Of a stretch of 64,000 nucleotides of DNA, positions 26,757 through 36,395 are shown in pieces. The notes under the pieces are model-generated. The model had not been told where the DNA came from. It saw nothing but the letters and a program-made list of their open reading frames with translations, and did not search any database. Source of the stretch: Pseudomonadota bacterium (GTDB lineage Bacteria > Pseudomonadota > Alphaproteobacteria > Azospirillales > Azospirillaceae); the NCBI GenBank assembly GCA_023423695.1, contig JAFAFA010000155.1:124001-188000 (forward strand), in the 5' to 3' direction. Made by a program: the position numbers and the translations under genes. The number at the start of each line of letters is the position of its first letter. The first letter of the stretch is position 1.

Positions 26757-27117
26757 GTGTTGTCACGAGAACGGTGGCGGCGCGCCTATCTTGCTCCGAT
26801 GCCGCCAACTCGGTCTGACCGCCCACCATGAACAAGGGCGGCGAACAAACAATCGCGCCGAAGTCTCGCATCAGCCAGTCCGGCGGCGAGAGCGCAAGAG
26901 GCAGCGCTTCAAATCACCGGGCTCCGCCCAGCGTTTCGCTTCCATGCACGCTACCGTCTACAACACCTTCACCCTCCAGCGCCACCTGATCTCCCGCCGC
27001 ACCTTGCGCGCCTTCCGGGCACAAGCCGTGGCCGACTGGCAGGCAGCGACCGCGGCCGCATGAGCGAACGTCGAACTGGGGGTGTTCTGCACACCGGCTC
27101 AGTTTTCGTGACAGTGT
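26757..27117 (+). mobile_element. IS6-family remnant, transposase C-terminus plus right end
   Basis: The plus strand encodes an IS6 transposase C-terminus: RQLGLTAHHEQGRRTNNRAE, SHQPVRRRERKRQRFKS, VYNTFTLQRHLISRRTLR. It is followed by a probable terminal repeat ending ACCGGCTCAGTTTTCGTGAC. The N-terminal part is missing. It is nearly identical, in inverted orientation, to 28478-28838. Confidence 0.85.
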
Positions 27118-27412
27118 CTTCCCCGCTTGGGATTTCCTGGAACCAAGCTGGAGCATGCCAGTTTGGTGAAGACGTCGCTGGTGCTACTGCAGCACCTGGA
27201 TACGGTAGACAAGGGAAGGGCGCCATTGGCGGTACGGCCAGCCAATGTCCTGTCCGGCGCCACAGGGCTTCGCTCCGGAATCGGGTGTGCTGGGCTCGTG
27301 CGCATGGATCCTCAGCCAATGAACGCCACCTCTCTTGGGCGGGTGCGTCGCTCACATCGCCAGAATGATCACCTCGGATTCTGGTCGACTGGAACTTGGA
27401 GTTTGAGCCACA

Positions 27413-28378
27413 ATGACCCAGAAGCACTTCCAGCCCCTTGATTCCAGCACCGTTCCCCGCTTTGCCGGAATGCCAACCTTCATGCGGCTTCCTATGGCAC
27501 AGCCTGGGGAGGTGGACGTTGCAATGGTCGGAGTGCCCTTCGACGGTGGGACGACGAACCGTCCAGGCGCGCGGCACGGCCCTCGTGAAGTTCGCAACCA
27601 GTCGAGCCTGGTGCGCCGAGTCCATCACGTGACCGGAGTATCGCCGTTCGATCTTGTGCGGGTTGCCGATTGCGGCGATGCGCCCATCAATCCGTTGAAC
27701 CTTGAGGAAAGCCTACAGAGCATCGGCGACTTCTTCGACGGAATCCGCCAAGCCGGTGCGGTGCCCCTTACCGTCGGCGGCGACCACCTGATCACGTTGC
27801 CCATCCTGCGGGCGCTGGTGAAGGATGGTCCCGTCGGGCTGATCCAATTCGACGCCCACTCGGACACCAGCGACAAGTTTTTCGGCACCCGCTACAATCA
27901 CGGCACACCGTTTCGGCGGGCGGTGGAGGAGGGGTTGCTCGATCCGAAGCGAATGGTTCAGATCGGCTTGCGCGGCGCCATCTCCGACGCGTCCAATTAT
28001 GACTTCGCTCGGGCGGCCGGTATCCGACTGATCTTCATCGAGGAGTTCATCGGGCGCGGCCCCCAAGATGTCATGGCTGAAGTGCGAGCCCTGCTCGGTG
28101 ACCGGGCAACCTACCTGTCCTTCGACATTGATGTCCTCGATCCCTCCTTCGCGCCCGGGACGGGCACGCCGGAGATCGGCGGCATGACCACGCGCGAGGT
28201 GCAGGCCATGCTGCGGCTCGCGCAGGGCCTTAACCTGATCGGCGCGGATCTGGTCGAAGTTTCGCCGCCGTTCGACCCATCCGGCCTGACTGCGATTACC
28301 GCATCGACGTTGCTCTTCGAACTGTTATGCATTGTGGCGGACTCGGTCGCCAGCCGGAATGGACGAAGCCGAACGTGA
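27413..28378 (+). CDS. Agmatinase-family ureohydrolase (SpeB/GbuA-like)
   Basis: This is a 321-residue di-manganese ureohydrolase. Metal motifs are TVGGDHLITLP, QFDAHSDTSD and SFDIDVLDPSFAPGTGTPE. It would hydrolyse a guanidino compound (agmatine, guanidinobutyrate or similar) to urea and an amine. Substrate cannot be fixed by eye. No regulator or transporter is adjacent. It stands between two inward-facing IS6 right ends, which suggests it was carried as transposon cargo. Both ends are intact and length is normal. Confidence 0.88.
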   Translation: MTQKHFQPLDSSTVPRFAGMPTFMRLPMAQPGEVDVAMVGVPFDGGTTNRPGARHGPREVRNQSSLVRRVHHVTGVSPFDLVRVADCGDAPINPLNLEESLQSIGDFFDGIRQAGAVPLTVGGDHLITLPILRALVKDGPVGLIQFDAHSDTSDKFFGTRYNHGTPFRRAVEEGLLDPKRMVQIGLRGAISDASNYDFARAAGIRLIFIEEFIGRGPQDVMAEVRALLGDRATYLSFDIDVLDPSFAPGTGTPEIGGMTTREVQAMLRLAQGLNLIGADLVEVSPPFDPSGLTAITASTLLFELLCIVADSVASRNGRSRT

Positions 28379-28477
28379 GCGATCTTGTTGTGAGGGGTGT
28401 CCCCATCGCCTATCCAGTGCCGGCGGTTGGCGTTGTTGTCGTCGTACCTTGCGTCGGCATCGAGCCTGCTGATGGCC

Positions 28478-28838
28478 GGCATTGTCACGCGAACTGAACC
28501 GGCCTGCAAAGAGCCTGGCATCCGCCGACTGCGTCACGGAGCCGCGGTCGCGGCCAGCCACTCGGCCATTGCCTGCGCCCGAAAGGTGCGCAGGGTGCGG
28601 CGGGAGACCAAGTGGCGCTGGAGGGTGAAGGTGTTGTAGACGGGGGCATGCAGAGAGACGAAGCGCTGGGCGGAACCCGATGATTTGAACCGCTGCCTCT
28701 TGCGTTCTCGTCGCCGCACTGGCTGGTGCGAGACCTCGGCGCGGTTGTTTGTTCGCCGCCCTTGTTCATGGTGGGCGGTCAGACCGAGTTGGCGGCATCC
28801 GAGCAAGATAGGCGCGCCGCCACCGTTCTCGTGACAAC
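28478..28838 (-). mobile_element. IS6-family remnant, inverted copy
   Basis: The minus strand encodes the same IS6 transposase C-terminus (RQLGLTAHHEQGRRTNNRAE to RTFRAQAMAEWLAA) and ends in the terminal repeat GGCATTGTCACGCGAACTGA at 28478-28497. By eye it matches the copy at 26757-27117 over about 360 bases with few differences, inverted. Confidence 0.85.
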
Positions 28839-29039
28839 GCCCGCAGCGGTCTTGGTGGCGTTTAGGGTAACTGGACGGCTCGGCCGGGCCAGTGGCGGAC
28901 CGGCACCGGAGGCCGTGGTGGTGCCGGCCGACGTTCCGCTGTCCGCAAAGCGGCGGCCGCGCTGACCGTGCAGATCAACCGGCCGTGAGGTGGTACCGGG
29001 GGACCTCCGCGGTATCCTGCACCACTTGAAGTCGCGCAT

Positions 29040-29150
29040 TGGGCGGGCGGGTAGCTGGAGTACTTGTCGGTGGTGATCGTTTCAGGGCTGGTGCCGGTGA
29101 CCGCGACGGCCGACCGGAGGAACGCTTCGGCGGCGGCTTGGCTGCGGGCG
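29040..29150 (-). mobile_element. IS6-family transposase, internal fragment
   Basis: The minus strand reads AAAEAFLRSAVAVTG then TSPETITTDKYSSYPPA, the central IS6 catalytic region with its DKxxSY motif. About 200 bases of unrelated sequence separate it from the C-terminal fragment at 28478-28838, so the element is internally rearranged or several copies have merged. Confidence 0.65.
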
Positions 29151-29340
29151 GCGCTACCTCCTGAGTGGAAGTGATCCTCTACGGAAACCCTGCGCGGTCG
29201 AACAAGCTGGTGCGAAGGCTGACAGAACCGCAAACAAGCTCTCAACAGAACCGTCTTATCCGCTTGAGCTTTCGGGAGGTCTCATGCATAAAACCAAGCG
29301 TGGTTGCGTATCTCCGGCAGTGTAGGATCAGATAGATACG

Positions 29341-29560
29341 ATGATTCTATATGGGAACCAAGCCAGTGATGCCGAACTGGTGCTGTTGTACGGTAATTGC
29401 CAGACCCCGTTTCTGGCGCGCTTGCTGGCTGCGGCCCGTGAGGACAAGGGCTACCTTTGTGTTTTGAATCATGCCCCGCCAGGCAAGGAACCGGAAAAGC
29501 CCACAGCCGAGCAGATGCGGCGCTGCTCATTGTATCTGGAACAGTACGACAGCCAGCCCG
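29341..29560 (+). pseudogene. WcbI-like polysaccharide biosynthesis gene, N-terminal fragment
   Basis: From the ATG at 29341 the frame gives LVLLYGNCQTPFLARLLAAA and then NHAPPGKEPEKPTAEQMRRC, resembling the N-terminus of WcbI-type capsule biosynthesis proteins. Similarity ends near QYDSQPD at about 29550, where the downstream glycosyltransferase continues in another frame. It is the left half of a deletion fusion next to IS6 debris. Confidence 0.6.
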
Positions 29561-32500
29561 ATCTGTCGGTGTCGCGCTGCACCTCTACACCGACGACGCG
29601 CCGGGTCTTCCGGCCGACCTGCGGCAGCGCGTCGCCCTGCATCCGCTGACGGGCACCGACCTCGCGGCATCATGCGCGGCCAACGGAATCGAGGTGGTGG
29701 TGGACACGGTCGGGCTCCACGCCTTCCATGGGCAGGCGCCGGTCCTGCGTGCGCTGCGCCGACGCATCGCGCCGCTGCAATGCGGCTGGTTCGGCGGATG
29801 GGGAACGGGCGCCGGGCTGTTCGATCTGCTCATCGCCGATGCGACCGCCATTCCCGATTCCATCCGCGACCTTTACGGCGAGGCGGTCCTTCGCCTGGAT
29901 GGCGGGCAATGGAGCTGGACGCCGCCGGCTTCCGCGCCGGCAGTGGGGCCGCTGCCGGCCGCCGCGCGCGGCGGCGTTACCTTCGGCTGCGCGGTGCGCG
30001 GCTTCCGCTTGAACCGCCGCTGCCTGGAGCGCTGGGCCGACCTGCTCGCCGCCGTTCCGGGATCGCGTCTGCTGCTGCTGGGCCGCCATGGACGGGACTG
30101 GGAATTCCGCCCCCGCTTCGCCGCCCTGCTGGCGGAACGCGGCCTCGATCCGGAGCGGGTCGGCTATCATCTGCACCGCCCCTACGGCGACCATCTCCGC
30201 GTCTACCGGCAGATCGACATCGCGCTCGACAGTTTCCCCGCCAACGGCGGCCTCTGCCTGCCCGACGCCCTGTGGATGGGCGTGCCCGTGGTCACGCTGG
30301 CGGGCGGTGGAGAGGACAAGGGTGGGCTGGCGGAACGGCAGGGCGCTTCGATCCTGGAATCGGCCGGCTGCTCAGGCTGGATCGCCCGCGATCCCGACCG
30401 GTATGTCCGGATCGCGACGGAATTGGCCGCCGATCTCGACGGGCTTGCCGAAATCCGCCGCACGCTGCGCGATCGCCTGCGGGCATCGCCGCTTCTCGAC
30501 CCGCGTCGGATCGCAAGCCAGCTGGAGGCCGCCTGGACCCGCATGCGGGACGGGATGCGGGAAGTCTCCACCGCCGAGGACCTGAAATCGCGCTGCCGCG
30601 CCGTCGCCCGGCGCGACGTGGCGGATTGGCTGGCTCAAGGCCGGAGCCTGTCCATGCCCGGCCCCTCCGCACCTGACGTCTCCACACCTGACGCCCGGCC
30701 GGACATCTCGGTGGTGCTGGTGCTGCACAACCAGGCCGGGTTGAGTCTCCAGACCCTGACGGCGCTGGCGGACCAGCGCGGCGTCACGTTCGAAACCATC
30801 ATCGTCGACAATGCCTCGCGGGACGAGACCGCCGACCTGCTGACGCGGATCCAGGGCGCGACCATCCTGCGCAACGAGGACAACGCCGGCTTCCTGCTGG
30901 CGGCCAACCAGGGCGCCGCGTGTGCACGCGGCCGCCACATCCTGTTCCTCAACAACGACGCCCTTCCTCATCGGGACGCCCTGGCCGCCGCCCTGCGCCG
31001 CCTGGACGGCGACCCCGCCATCGGCGTGGTCGGCGGGCGCATCCTGCACGTCGACGGAGCGTTGCAGGAGGCCGGATGCATCGCCTTCAGCGACGGCTCG
31101 ACGGCCGGATACGGGCGGGGCGAGGACCCGGACCGGCCGGAATTCCGTTTCGTCCGCGATGCCGATTTCGTCTCCGGCGCGTTCCTGATGATCCCGCATC
31201 CGCTCTGGCAGGCGCTCGACGGGTTCGACACCGGGCTGGCACCGGCTTACTACGAGGACGCCGACCTGTGCTTCCGGGTGCGGCGGGCGGGCTTCCGGAT
31301 CGTCTATGATCCCGCCGTCCTGCTCACCCATGTGGAAGGCGGCAGCGCCATCGGCGCGGATGCCGCCGCCGGCATGATGCGCGCCAACCGACGCCCCTTC
31401 CTGGTCCGCCATGCCGACGAACTGCGCCGGCGCCCGGCGCCCGCCGCCTCGCATCCGCAGCGCGACCGCTGGGCTTCGGTTCCGGCGCCGAGGGTGCTGG
31501 TGCTGGACAACATGGTCCCGCACCAGGCCGGCGGCGCCGGCAATCCGCGCGCCCGGCTTCTGCTGCAATCCCTGCACGGCTGCCACGTCACCTTCTTCCC
31601 GCTGTGGGGGGGCGATGAATCATGGGACGAGGTCTACGCGACCCTGCCCGACAGCGTCGAGGTGATGCTGGGCGAGCATGCCGGCACGCTGGAGAGCTTC
31701 CTCGAACGCCGCCGCGACCTCTACGACATCCTGCTGGTCAGCCGCCCTCCGAACATGGCCCTGGTCGCCGACATCATGAGGCGGCGATCCGCCCTGTTCG
31801 CAGGCATGCGGCTGGTCTACGACGCCGAGGCGCTGTTCGCCCTGCGCGACATCGGCGCGGCGGCCGTCGGCGGCAGGCCGCTGCCCCGTGCCGAGGCGAA
31901 GCGGCTGCTCAAGGCGGAACTGGACCTCGCCGCCTCGGCCGACTGCGTTCTGGCGGTTTCGGAACGGGAAGCCCGCCTCTTCGCCGAGGGCGGGGCGCGG
32001 ACCGTCCATGTCCTGAGCCACGGCGTTCCCCTCCGCGCCGGAACGCCGCCGTGGGAAACACGCGACGGCTTCCTGTTCGTCGGCGCCCTCACCCCCGGCA
32101 GCCCCAACGAGGACAGCCTGCTGTGGCTGGCCAGAGACATCCTGCCGCGCCTGAACGACCGGCTGGGCCGCACGCTTCCCGTCACCATCATCGGGGAATG
32201 CCGCTCCGGCCGCATCGCCGCCCTGGCCTCCGACCAGATCCGGCTGGCCGGCCGCGCGGAAGACATCGGCCCCTGGTACGACCGCGCCCGCGTCTTCGTC
32301 GCCCCCACCCGCTTCGGGGCCGGGGTGGCGCTCAAGGTGATCGAGGCGGTCCGTTCCGGCATTCCGGTGGCCGCCACCGACCTGCTGGTGCGCCAACTCG
32401 GCTGGCAATCGGGCGTTCAGCTGCTCGGCGCCCGTGACGCCGACGGCTTCGCCGCCGCCATGGCCCGCCTGCATGAGGACGCGGCCTTGTGGAACCGCGT

Positions 32501-32597
32501 CCGTGACGCCGCATCGCTCAAGGCCGCGGCCCAGTTCTCGCCCGAAACCTTTGCCAGCACCTTGCGCGGCGCGCTCGGCCTGGACTCGCCGCCGTGA
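29457..32597 (+). CDS. Three-domain glycosyltransferase (GT41-like, GT2, GT4), 5' truncated
   Basis: The open frame is 1046 codons, but its first 35 or so are out-of-phase WcbI sequence, and the only upstream start is TTG at 29457. Recognisable protein begins near 29560 (VALHLYTDDAPG). Domains: an O-GlcNAc-transferase/GT41-like part (about 45-360, with RIAPLQCGWFGG and DIALDSFPANGG), a GT2 part (about 420-640: SVVLVLHNQAG, DNASRDETADLL, FLNNDA, ADFVSGAF) and a GT4-like part (about 690-1040: FVGALTPGSPNEDSLLWL, RFGAGVALKVIEAV). It probably builds or decorates surface polysaccharide. Whether it is still translated is doubtful. Confidence 0.75.
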   Translation: MCFESCPARQGTGKAHSRADAALLIVSGTVRQPARSVGVALHLYTDDAPGLPADLRQRVALHPLTGTDLAASCAANGIEVVVDTVGLHAFHGQAPVLRALRRRIAPLQCGWFGGWGTGAGLFDLLIADATAIPDSIRDLYGEAVLRLDGGQWSWTPPASAPAVGPLPAAARGGVTFGCAVRGFRLNRRCLERWADLLAAVPGSRLLLLGRHGRDWEFRPRFAALLAERGLDPERVGYHLHRPYGDHLRVYRQIDIALDSFPANGGLCLPDALWMGVPVVTLAGGGEDKGGLAERQGASILESAGCSGWIARDPDRYVRIATELAADLDGLAEIRRTLRDRLRASPLLDPRRIASQLEAAWTRMRDGMREVSTAEDLKSRCRAVARRDVADWLAQGRSLSMPGPSAPDVSTPDARPDISVVLVLHNQAGLSLQTLTALADQRGVTFETIIVDNASRDETADLLTRIQGATILRNEDNAGFLLAANQGAACARGRHILFLNNDALPHRDALAAALRRLDGDPAIGVVGGRILHVDGALQEAGCIAFSDGSTAGYGRGEDPDRPEFRFVRDADFVSGAFLMIPHPLWQALDGFDTGLAPAYYEDADLCFRVRRAGFRIVYDPAVLLTHVEGGSAIGADAAAGMMRANRRPFLVRHADELRRRPAPAASHPQRDRWASVPAPRVLVLDNMVPHQAGGAGNPRARLLLQSLHGCHVTFFPLWGGDESWDEVYATLPDSVEVMLGEHAGTLESFLERRRDLYDILLVSRPPNMALVADIMRRRSALFAGMRLVYDAEALFALRDIGAAAVGGRPLPRAEAKRLLKAELDLAASADCVLAVSEREARLFAEGGARTVHVLSHGVPLRAGTPPWETRDGFLFVGALTPGSPNEDSLLWLARDILPRLNDRLGRTLPVTIIGECRSGRIAALASDQIRLAGRAEDIGPWYDRARVFVAPTRFGAGVALKVIEAVRSGIPVAATDLLVRQLGWQSGVQLLGARDADGFAAAMARLHEDAALWNRVRDAASLKAAAQFSPETFASTLRGALGLDSPP

Positions 32598-32633
32598 GCA
32601 TCGCCCCGTGAGCATCGCCCCGTGAGCATCGCC
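32594..32633 (+). repeat. 15-base tandem repeat at a stop/start junction
   Basis: The unit CGTGAGCATCGCCCC occurs nearly three times between the glycosyltransferase stop and the methyltransferase start. Each unit offers a GTG, but the first two run into the TGA of the next unit; only the third (GTG at 32622) is open. Copy-number slippage here would change spacing or start use. Confidence 0.7.
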
Positions 32634-33527
32634 ATGACCATTGCCATGCCCGCCGCCCTGCCGTTGGACATCGAACTGACGCAGCCCTGGCCGCTGCCTT
32701 TGCGCCGCCTGCTCCTGGAGGCGCGGCGGGATCTGCGGCAAGGCCGGGCCACGCAGGCTGTCCTCGGGTTTGAGCGGGCGCTGGAACTGGAGCCCAACAT
32801 ACCCGAGGCGCATCTCGGCCTCGCTCTTGCCCGGCGGCCAGGTCCCGGCTACCGGAAATGGCTGGAGATCCTGCACGGCGCCCTGCGCCCCGGCCTGTAT
32901 GTGGAGATCGGGATCGAAACGGGCGGGACGCTGCGCCTGGCCAAGCCGGGCACCGCCGTGATCGGCATCGATCCCGACCCCCGCCTCCCCGCCGATGGGG
33001 CGGCTGCACCCGACGTTCGGGTGTTCGCCATGACAAGCCAGGAATTCTTCGCCACGCCCGAGGCCGTGGCCGCTCTGCCGGGTCCGGTCGATCTGGCCTT
33101 CATCGACGGCGACCACCGCTTTGCCAGCGTGCTGCACGATTTCCTGGAACTGGAGGCGAGGATGGCCCCCGATGGCGTCATCGCTTTGCACGACACCTGG
33201 CCGCTCGATGCCCGGACCGCGGGAAGCACACGCCTGACGGGCTTCTACAGCGGCGACGGCTGGAAGCTGGTTCCCTGTCTGCGCGCGCTCCGCCCCGATC
33301 TCCGTCTCATGACGATCCCGGCGGCGCCGACCGGTCTGACCCTGGTCACCGGGCTGGATCCGGCCTCGACGCTGCTGCGGCGGCGGTTCGACCGGATCCT
33401 GGCCGCCTTTGCGCCGCTGCCCTACGGCGCCGGAGCCGAGCACAGCCTCGCGCTCGTCCGCAACGACGGCGCCGCGTTGGATCAGTTGCTGGCGTGGCGG
33501 GCGATGGCCACCGCGAAATCGTCCTGA
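32622..33527 (+). CDS. Class I SAM-dependent methyltransferase (Methyltransf_24)
   Basis: About 301 residues. A short helical, TPR-like N-terminal region (ATQAVLGFERALELEPNIPEAH) precedes a methyltransferase core with YVEIGIETGGTLRL, DLAFIDGDHRFASVLHDFLELE and VIALHDTWPLD, as in Methyltransf_24 sugar methylases. Start is either the GTG at 32622 or the ATG four codons later. It follows the glycosyltransferase closely, so it may modify the same glycan. Its 3' end overlaps the convergent methyltransferase by 46 bases. Confidence 0.8.
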   Translation: MSIAMTIAMPAALPLDIELTQPWPLPLRRLLLEARRDLRQGRATQAVLGFERALELEPNIPEAHLGLALARRPGPGYRKWLEILHGALRPGLYVEIGIETGGTLRLAKPGTAVIGIDPDPRLPADGAAAPDVRVFAMTSQEFFATPEAVAALPGPVDLAFIDGDHRFASVLHDFLELEARMAPDGVIALHDTWPLDARTAGSTRLTGFYSGDGWKLVPCLRALRPDLRLMTIPAAPTGLTLVTGLDPASTLLRRRFDRILAAFAPLPYGAGAEHSLALVRNDGAALDQLLAWRAMATAKSS

Positions 33528-34414
33528 CATCGGCCGGTCGCCCGCAGATGATCCGAAGCCTCGATCAGCAACTCCAGATACTCCGGCCCGGACGGATCGC
33601 CGCTGTGGTCCGGATCGAAATGCTGGGCCAGATTCGACAGCACGAGGTGAAGCAGATTGCCGCCATAGCCCCGGCAGACCTCGACCGCGAGATGATCGCC
33701 CATCACGCGCAGGATGTCCTGCGAGCGGACCGCCTCGCTGGGGTCGTGGGCCGCCACCACATCGGCGCCGACGCGATCGAAGCCGCGCCGGGTGTAGCCG
33801 GCCATGTTGTGCACCATCCGGTCGGGCAGGAGCTGGAGCAGGCGGTTGATCTGCAACACCTGGGCATCCGTCCATTGAAAGCGGTCGGGTCCGACGTAAT
33901 CGTCCAGGAACAGCCAGCCGCCGGGCACCAGAATCCGCCGGATCACCGCGAACAATCCTTCCAGATTCTCGCAGTGGTGGATGGCGGAGCTGCTGAAGAC
34001 GGCGTCGAACGGCCCCTCCACGTCGAGCGTGTTCATATCCCCGGTTTGGTACCGGATGTCGGTGATGCCGGCGTCACGGGCCGCCGCCTCGGCAACGGCG
34101 ATCACGCGGGGGGAGATGTCCACCGCCACGACCTCCCGCACCCGTCCCTCGGCGATCAGCGAACGCTCCAGCTCGCCGCCGCCGCAGGCCAGGACGAGCA
34201 CCCGGCCGAACGGCAGCGGCCGTTCCCGGCCGACCCGGCGGAAGAACCATGTGATGGCATCGGTCTCGTCCTCCCCCGTCACATGGCGGTTGAACATGCG
34301 CCTGACGGCCGGCAGCCGGGACGCCTGCCAGCCGGCGGCCTCCCACGACGAGGGATCTCCCCAGACCTCGTCGATGCGGTCGACGGCACGCGAATCCGTC
34401 ATCGAATCAATCAT
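33482..34414 (-). CDS. Class I SAM-dependent methyltransferase
   Basis: About 310 residues with a clear SAM fold: VLVLACGGGELERSL (motif I), VVAVDISPRV, YQTGDMNTLDV, FDAVFSSSAIHHCENLEGLF and ILVPGGWLFLDDYVG. The C-terminal half is long and helical. The ATG at 34414 is preferred; an in-frame GTG lies 11 codons upstream. It is transcribed opposite to its neighbours in the glycan block and diverges from the TylF-type gene. Substrate unknown. Confidence 0.82.
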   Translation of the reverse strand: MIDSMTDSRAVDRIDEVWGDPSSWEAAGWQASRLPAVRRMFNRHVTGEDETDAITWFFRRVGRERPLPFGRVLVLACGGGELERSLIAEGRVREVVAVDISPRVIAVAEAAARDAGITDIRYQTGDMNTLDVEGPFDAVFSSSAIHHCENLEGLFAVIRRILVPGGWLFLDDYVGPDRFQWTDAQVLQINRLLQLLPDRMVHNMAGYTRRGFDRVGADVVAAHDPSEAVRSQDILRVMGDHLAVEVCRGYGGNLLHLVLSNLAQHFDPDHSGDPSGPEYLELLIEASDHLRATGRCQDDFAVAIARHASN

Positions 34415-34488
34415 CTTTTCGCACCCGGTCCATGACAGCCGTCCCACAAGTCATGCTAGCAAGAACCACCCATTTCCGGAAGAACAGC

Positions 34489-36157
34489 ATGGTCACCGCG
34501 CCCACCCCATCGCTCTCCCTTGCCGAACGGTATCTGAGGACGATCAAGCGCTCCCTCCTGAATGATTTCTACATCGAGCTGGAAGGAGTCCTTCATTATC
34601 TTCAGCTTTGCCGCAGGCAGGGGATCGAACCCGATGCCGCGGTCCTGCACGACGTCGCCGGCAAGCGTCCCGACATCCTGTCGCATCTGTCGGCGGCGCG
34701 CGACGATGGCACCCTCACCCATTGGCCGTCGGGGGACGGGGCGCCCTACGATCCCCGCACCCTGTCCGAGCAATCCCACACCATGATCGGGCGCAAGCGC
34801 CTGGATCACCTGCACGCCTGCCTGGACACCATCCTGGAGCAAGGGGGTCCCCGGCGACCTGATCGAAACCGGAGTCTGGCGGGGCGGGGCGACGATCTTC
34901 ATGCGCGCGCATCTCGCTGCCCACGGGGTGACGGATCGCACGGTCTGGGTCGCCGATTCCTTCGCCGGTTTGCCGGAACCCTCGGTGAGCCAGGATGCTG
35001 GCCTGCAACTGAGCCGGCGGCACTATCCCTTCCTCGCCATCGACGAGGCCCGCGTGCGCGGGCTGTTCGAGCGTTACGACCTGCTCGATGATCAGGTCCG
35101 TTTCCTGCCGGGTTGGTTCCGCGACACACTGCCGGACGCGCCGATCGCGGAACTGGCGCTGCTTCGCCTGGACGGCGACCTCTACGAATCGACGATGGAC
35201 GCGCTGCTTGCGCTGTACGACAAGGTGGCACCCGGCGGCTTCGTCGTGGCGGACGATTACGGCGCGGTGCCAGCCTGCCGCCAGGCGGTCGAGGATTTTC
35301 GGGCCGAGCGCGGGATCGCCGCACCGCTCGAGACGATCGACTGGACCGGCGTGGCTTGGCGCAAGGATGTGGAGGCTGCGTCGGCGGTCCGCGGGACGAT
35401 CCGGGGGAACGGTGGCCGGAACTCCGGCTTCACCGTGATCCGCAAGCCCCAGCCGCCACTGGACCAATGTCGGTTCTATCACACCGCCGATCTGCTGGAG
35501 GGCACCATTCCGGGCGAATGGGATCTGCGTCCGAACGTCGATGCTTATCTCGGCGGCGTCCCTTTGGAAGGCCGGAGCGTGCTGGAGATCGGACCGGCCA
35601 GCGGTTTCCTGTCCTTCCACATGGAGCGCTCCGGCGCGTCGGTGACCGCCGTGGAACCGTCGATGGAGCGGCTGTGGGACGCCTTCCCGCTGCACGGCTT
35701 CGACGTGGATGCGTGGCGCTCGGATTTCCTGGGCAACATCACGCAAGTGCGGAATTCCTTCTGGCACCTGCACCATCGCTACCAATCATCGGTTCGCCTG
35801 ATCGAGACCGTGCCCGAAGCCATCCCGGAGGCGGTCGGCGACTTCGACATCGGTCTTCTCGGCGCCATTCTGCTGCATGTCCGCTCGCCTTTCTCCATTC
35901 TGGAAAGTGTCGCTGCGCGCGTGCGCGACACGATGATCGTCACAGAGCTCTACGACATCGGCCTCGGAGAGCTGCCGGTGATGCGGCTGATCCCCTGGCG
36001 CGAGGCGCCGGGCATCGACACATGGTGGTCCTTCTCTCCCAACTTCTTCATCAAGTCTCTGGAATGCCTTGGGTTTCCACATACCGAGATGAGCGTTCAC
36101 CACCAAATCCAGGGAGAAAGAACGATTCCCATGTTCACCATCGTCGGGCGCCGGTGA
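34489..36157 (+). pseudogene. TylF-type O-methyltransferase fused to a second methyltransferase, frameshifted
   Basis: From the ATG at 34489 (GGAAGA upstream) the frame reads AERYLRTIKRSLLNDFYIE and SHTMIGRKRLDHLHACLDTI, a TylF/macrocin O-methyltransferase start. At the G5 run 34843-34847 it loses phase. One G fewer restores GVPGDLIETGVWRGGATIFM into the downstream frame, which continues with TDRTVWVADSFAGLP, RLDGDLYESTMDAL and VADDYGAVPACRQAV. After about residue 330 a second methyltransferase domain follows (SVLEIGPASGFLSFHMERSG, FDIGLLGAILLHVRSPFSIL). The downstream frame 34901-36157 alone would lack motif I of the first domain. Confidence 0.82.
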
Positions 36158-36185
36158 CGGGCGCGACCATCTGCAGACGGTCACC

Positions 36186-36395
36186 GGTATTGCGGCGGTT
36201 CGGCCAAATGCGAGGGCACGATCACTGCGCGGCCCGGCTGGGGTTCTGTACGACCTTGTCGTCGATCCAGGGCTCCGAGGGGAGGGCATTGGCCAGAGGC
36301 TGGTCGAGGCGACGCCGACGGAAATCGTTGCCCGGGGCGCCCCTCGGACCGTGGTTTCAGCTGCGCAGCCAACTTGGGAGCGGAGCATGCCGTGA
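36186..36395 (+). pseudogene. GNAT acetyltransferase, C-terminal fragment
   Basis: A plus-strand frame without its own start reads YDLVVDPGLRGEGIGQRLVE and then RTVVSAAQPTWERSMP before a stop at 36393. This is the acetyl-CoA motif A of a GNAT protein with the RGEGIGQRL signature. The N-terminus is missing. Confidence 0.6.

Noticed and set aside
27118..27412. A coding region between the IS6 right end and the ureohydrolase
   Set aside because: Short frames exist but none has a start with a ribosome site or a recognisable motif. The stretch more likely holds the ureohydrolase promoter.
31620..33875. A 751-codon minus-strand frame
   Set aside because: It overlaps the glycosyltransferase and methyltransferase genes on the other strand and shows only low-complexity Gly/Gln/Arg-rich sequence.
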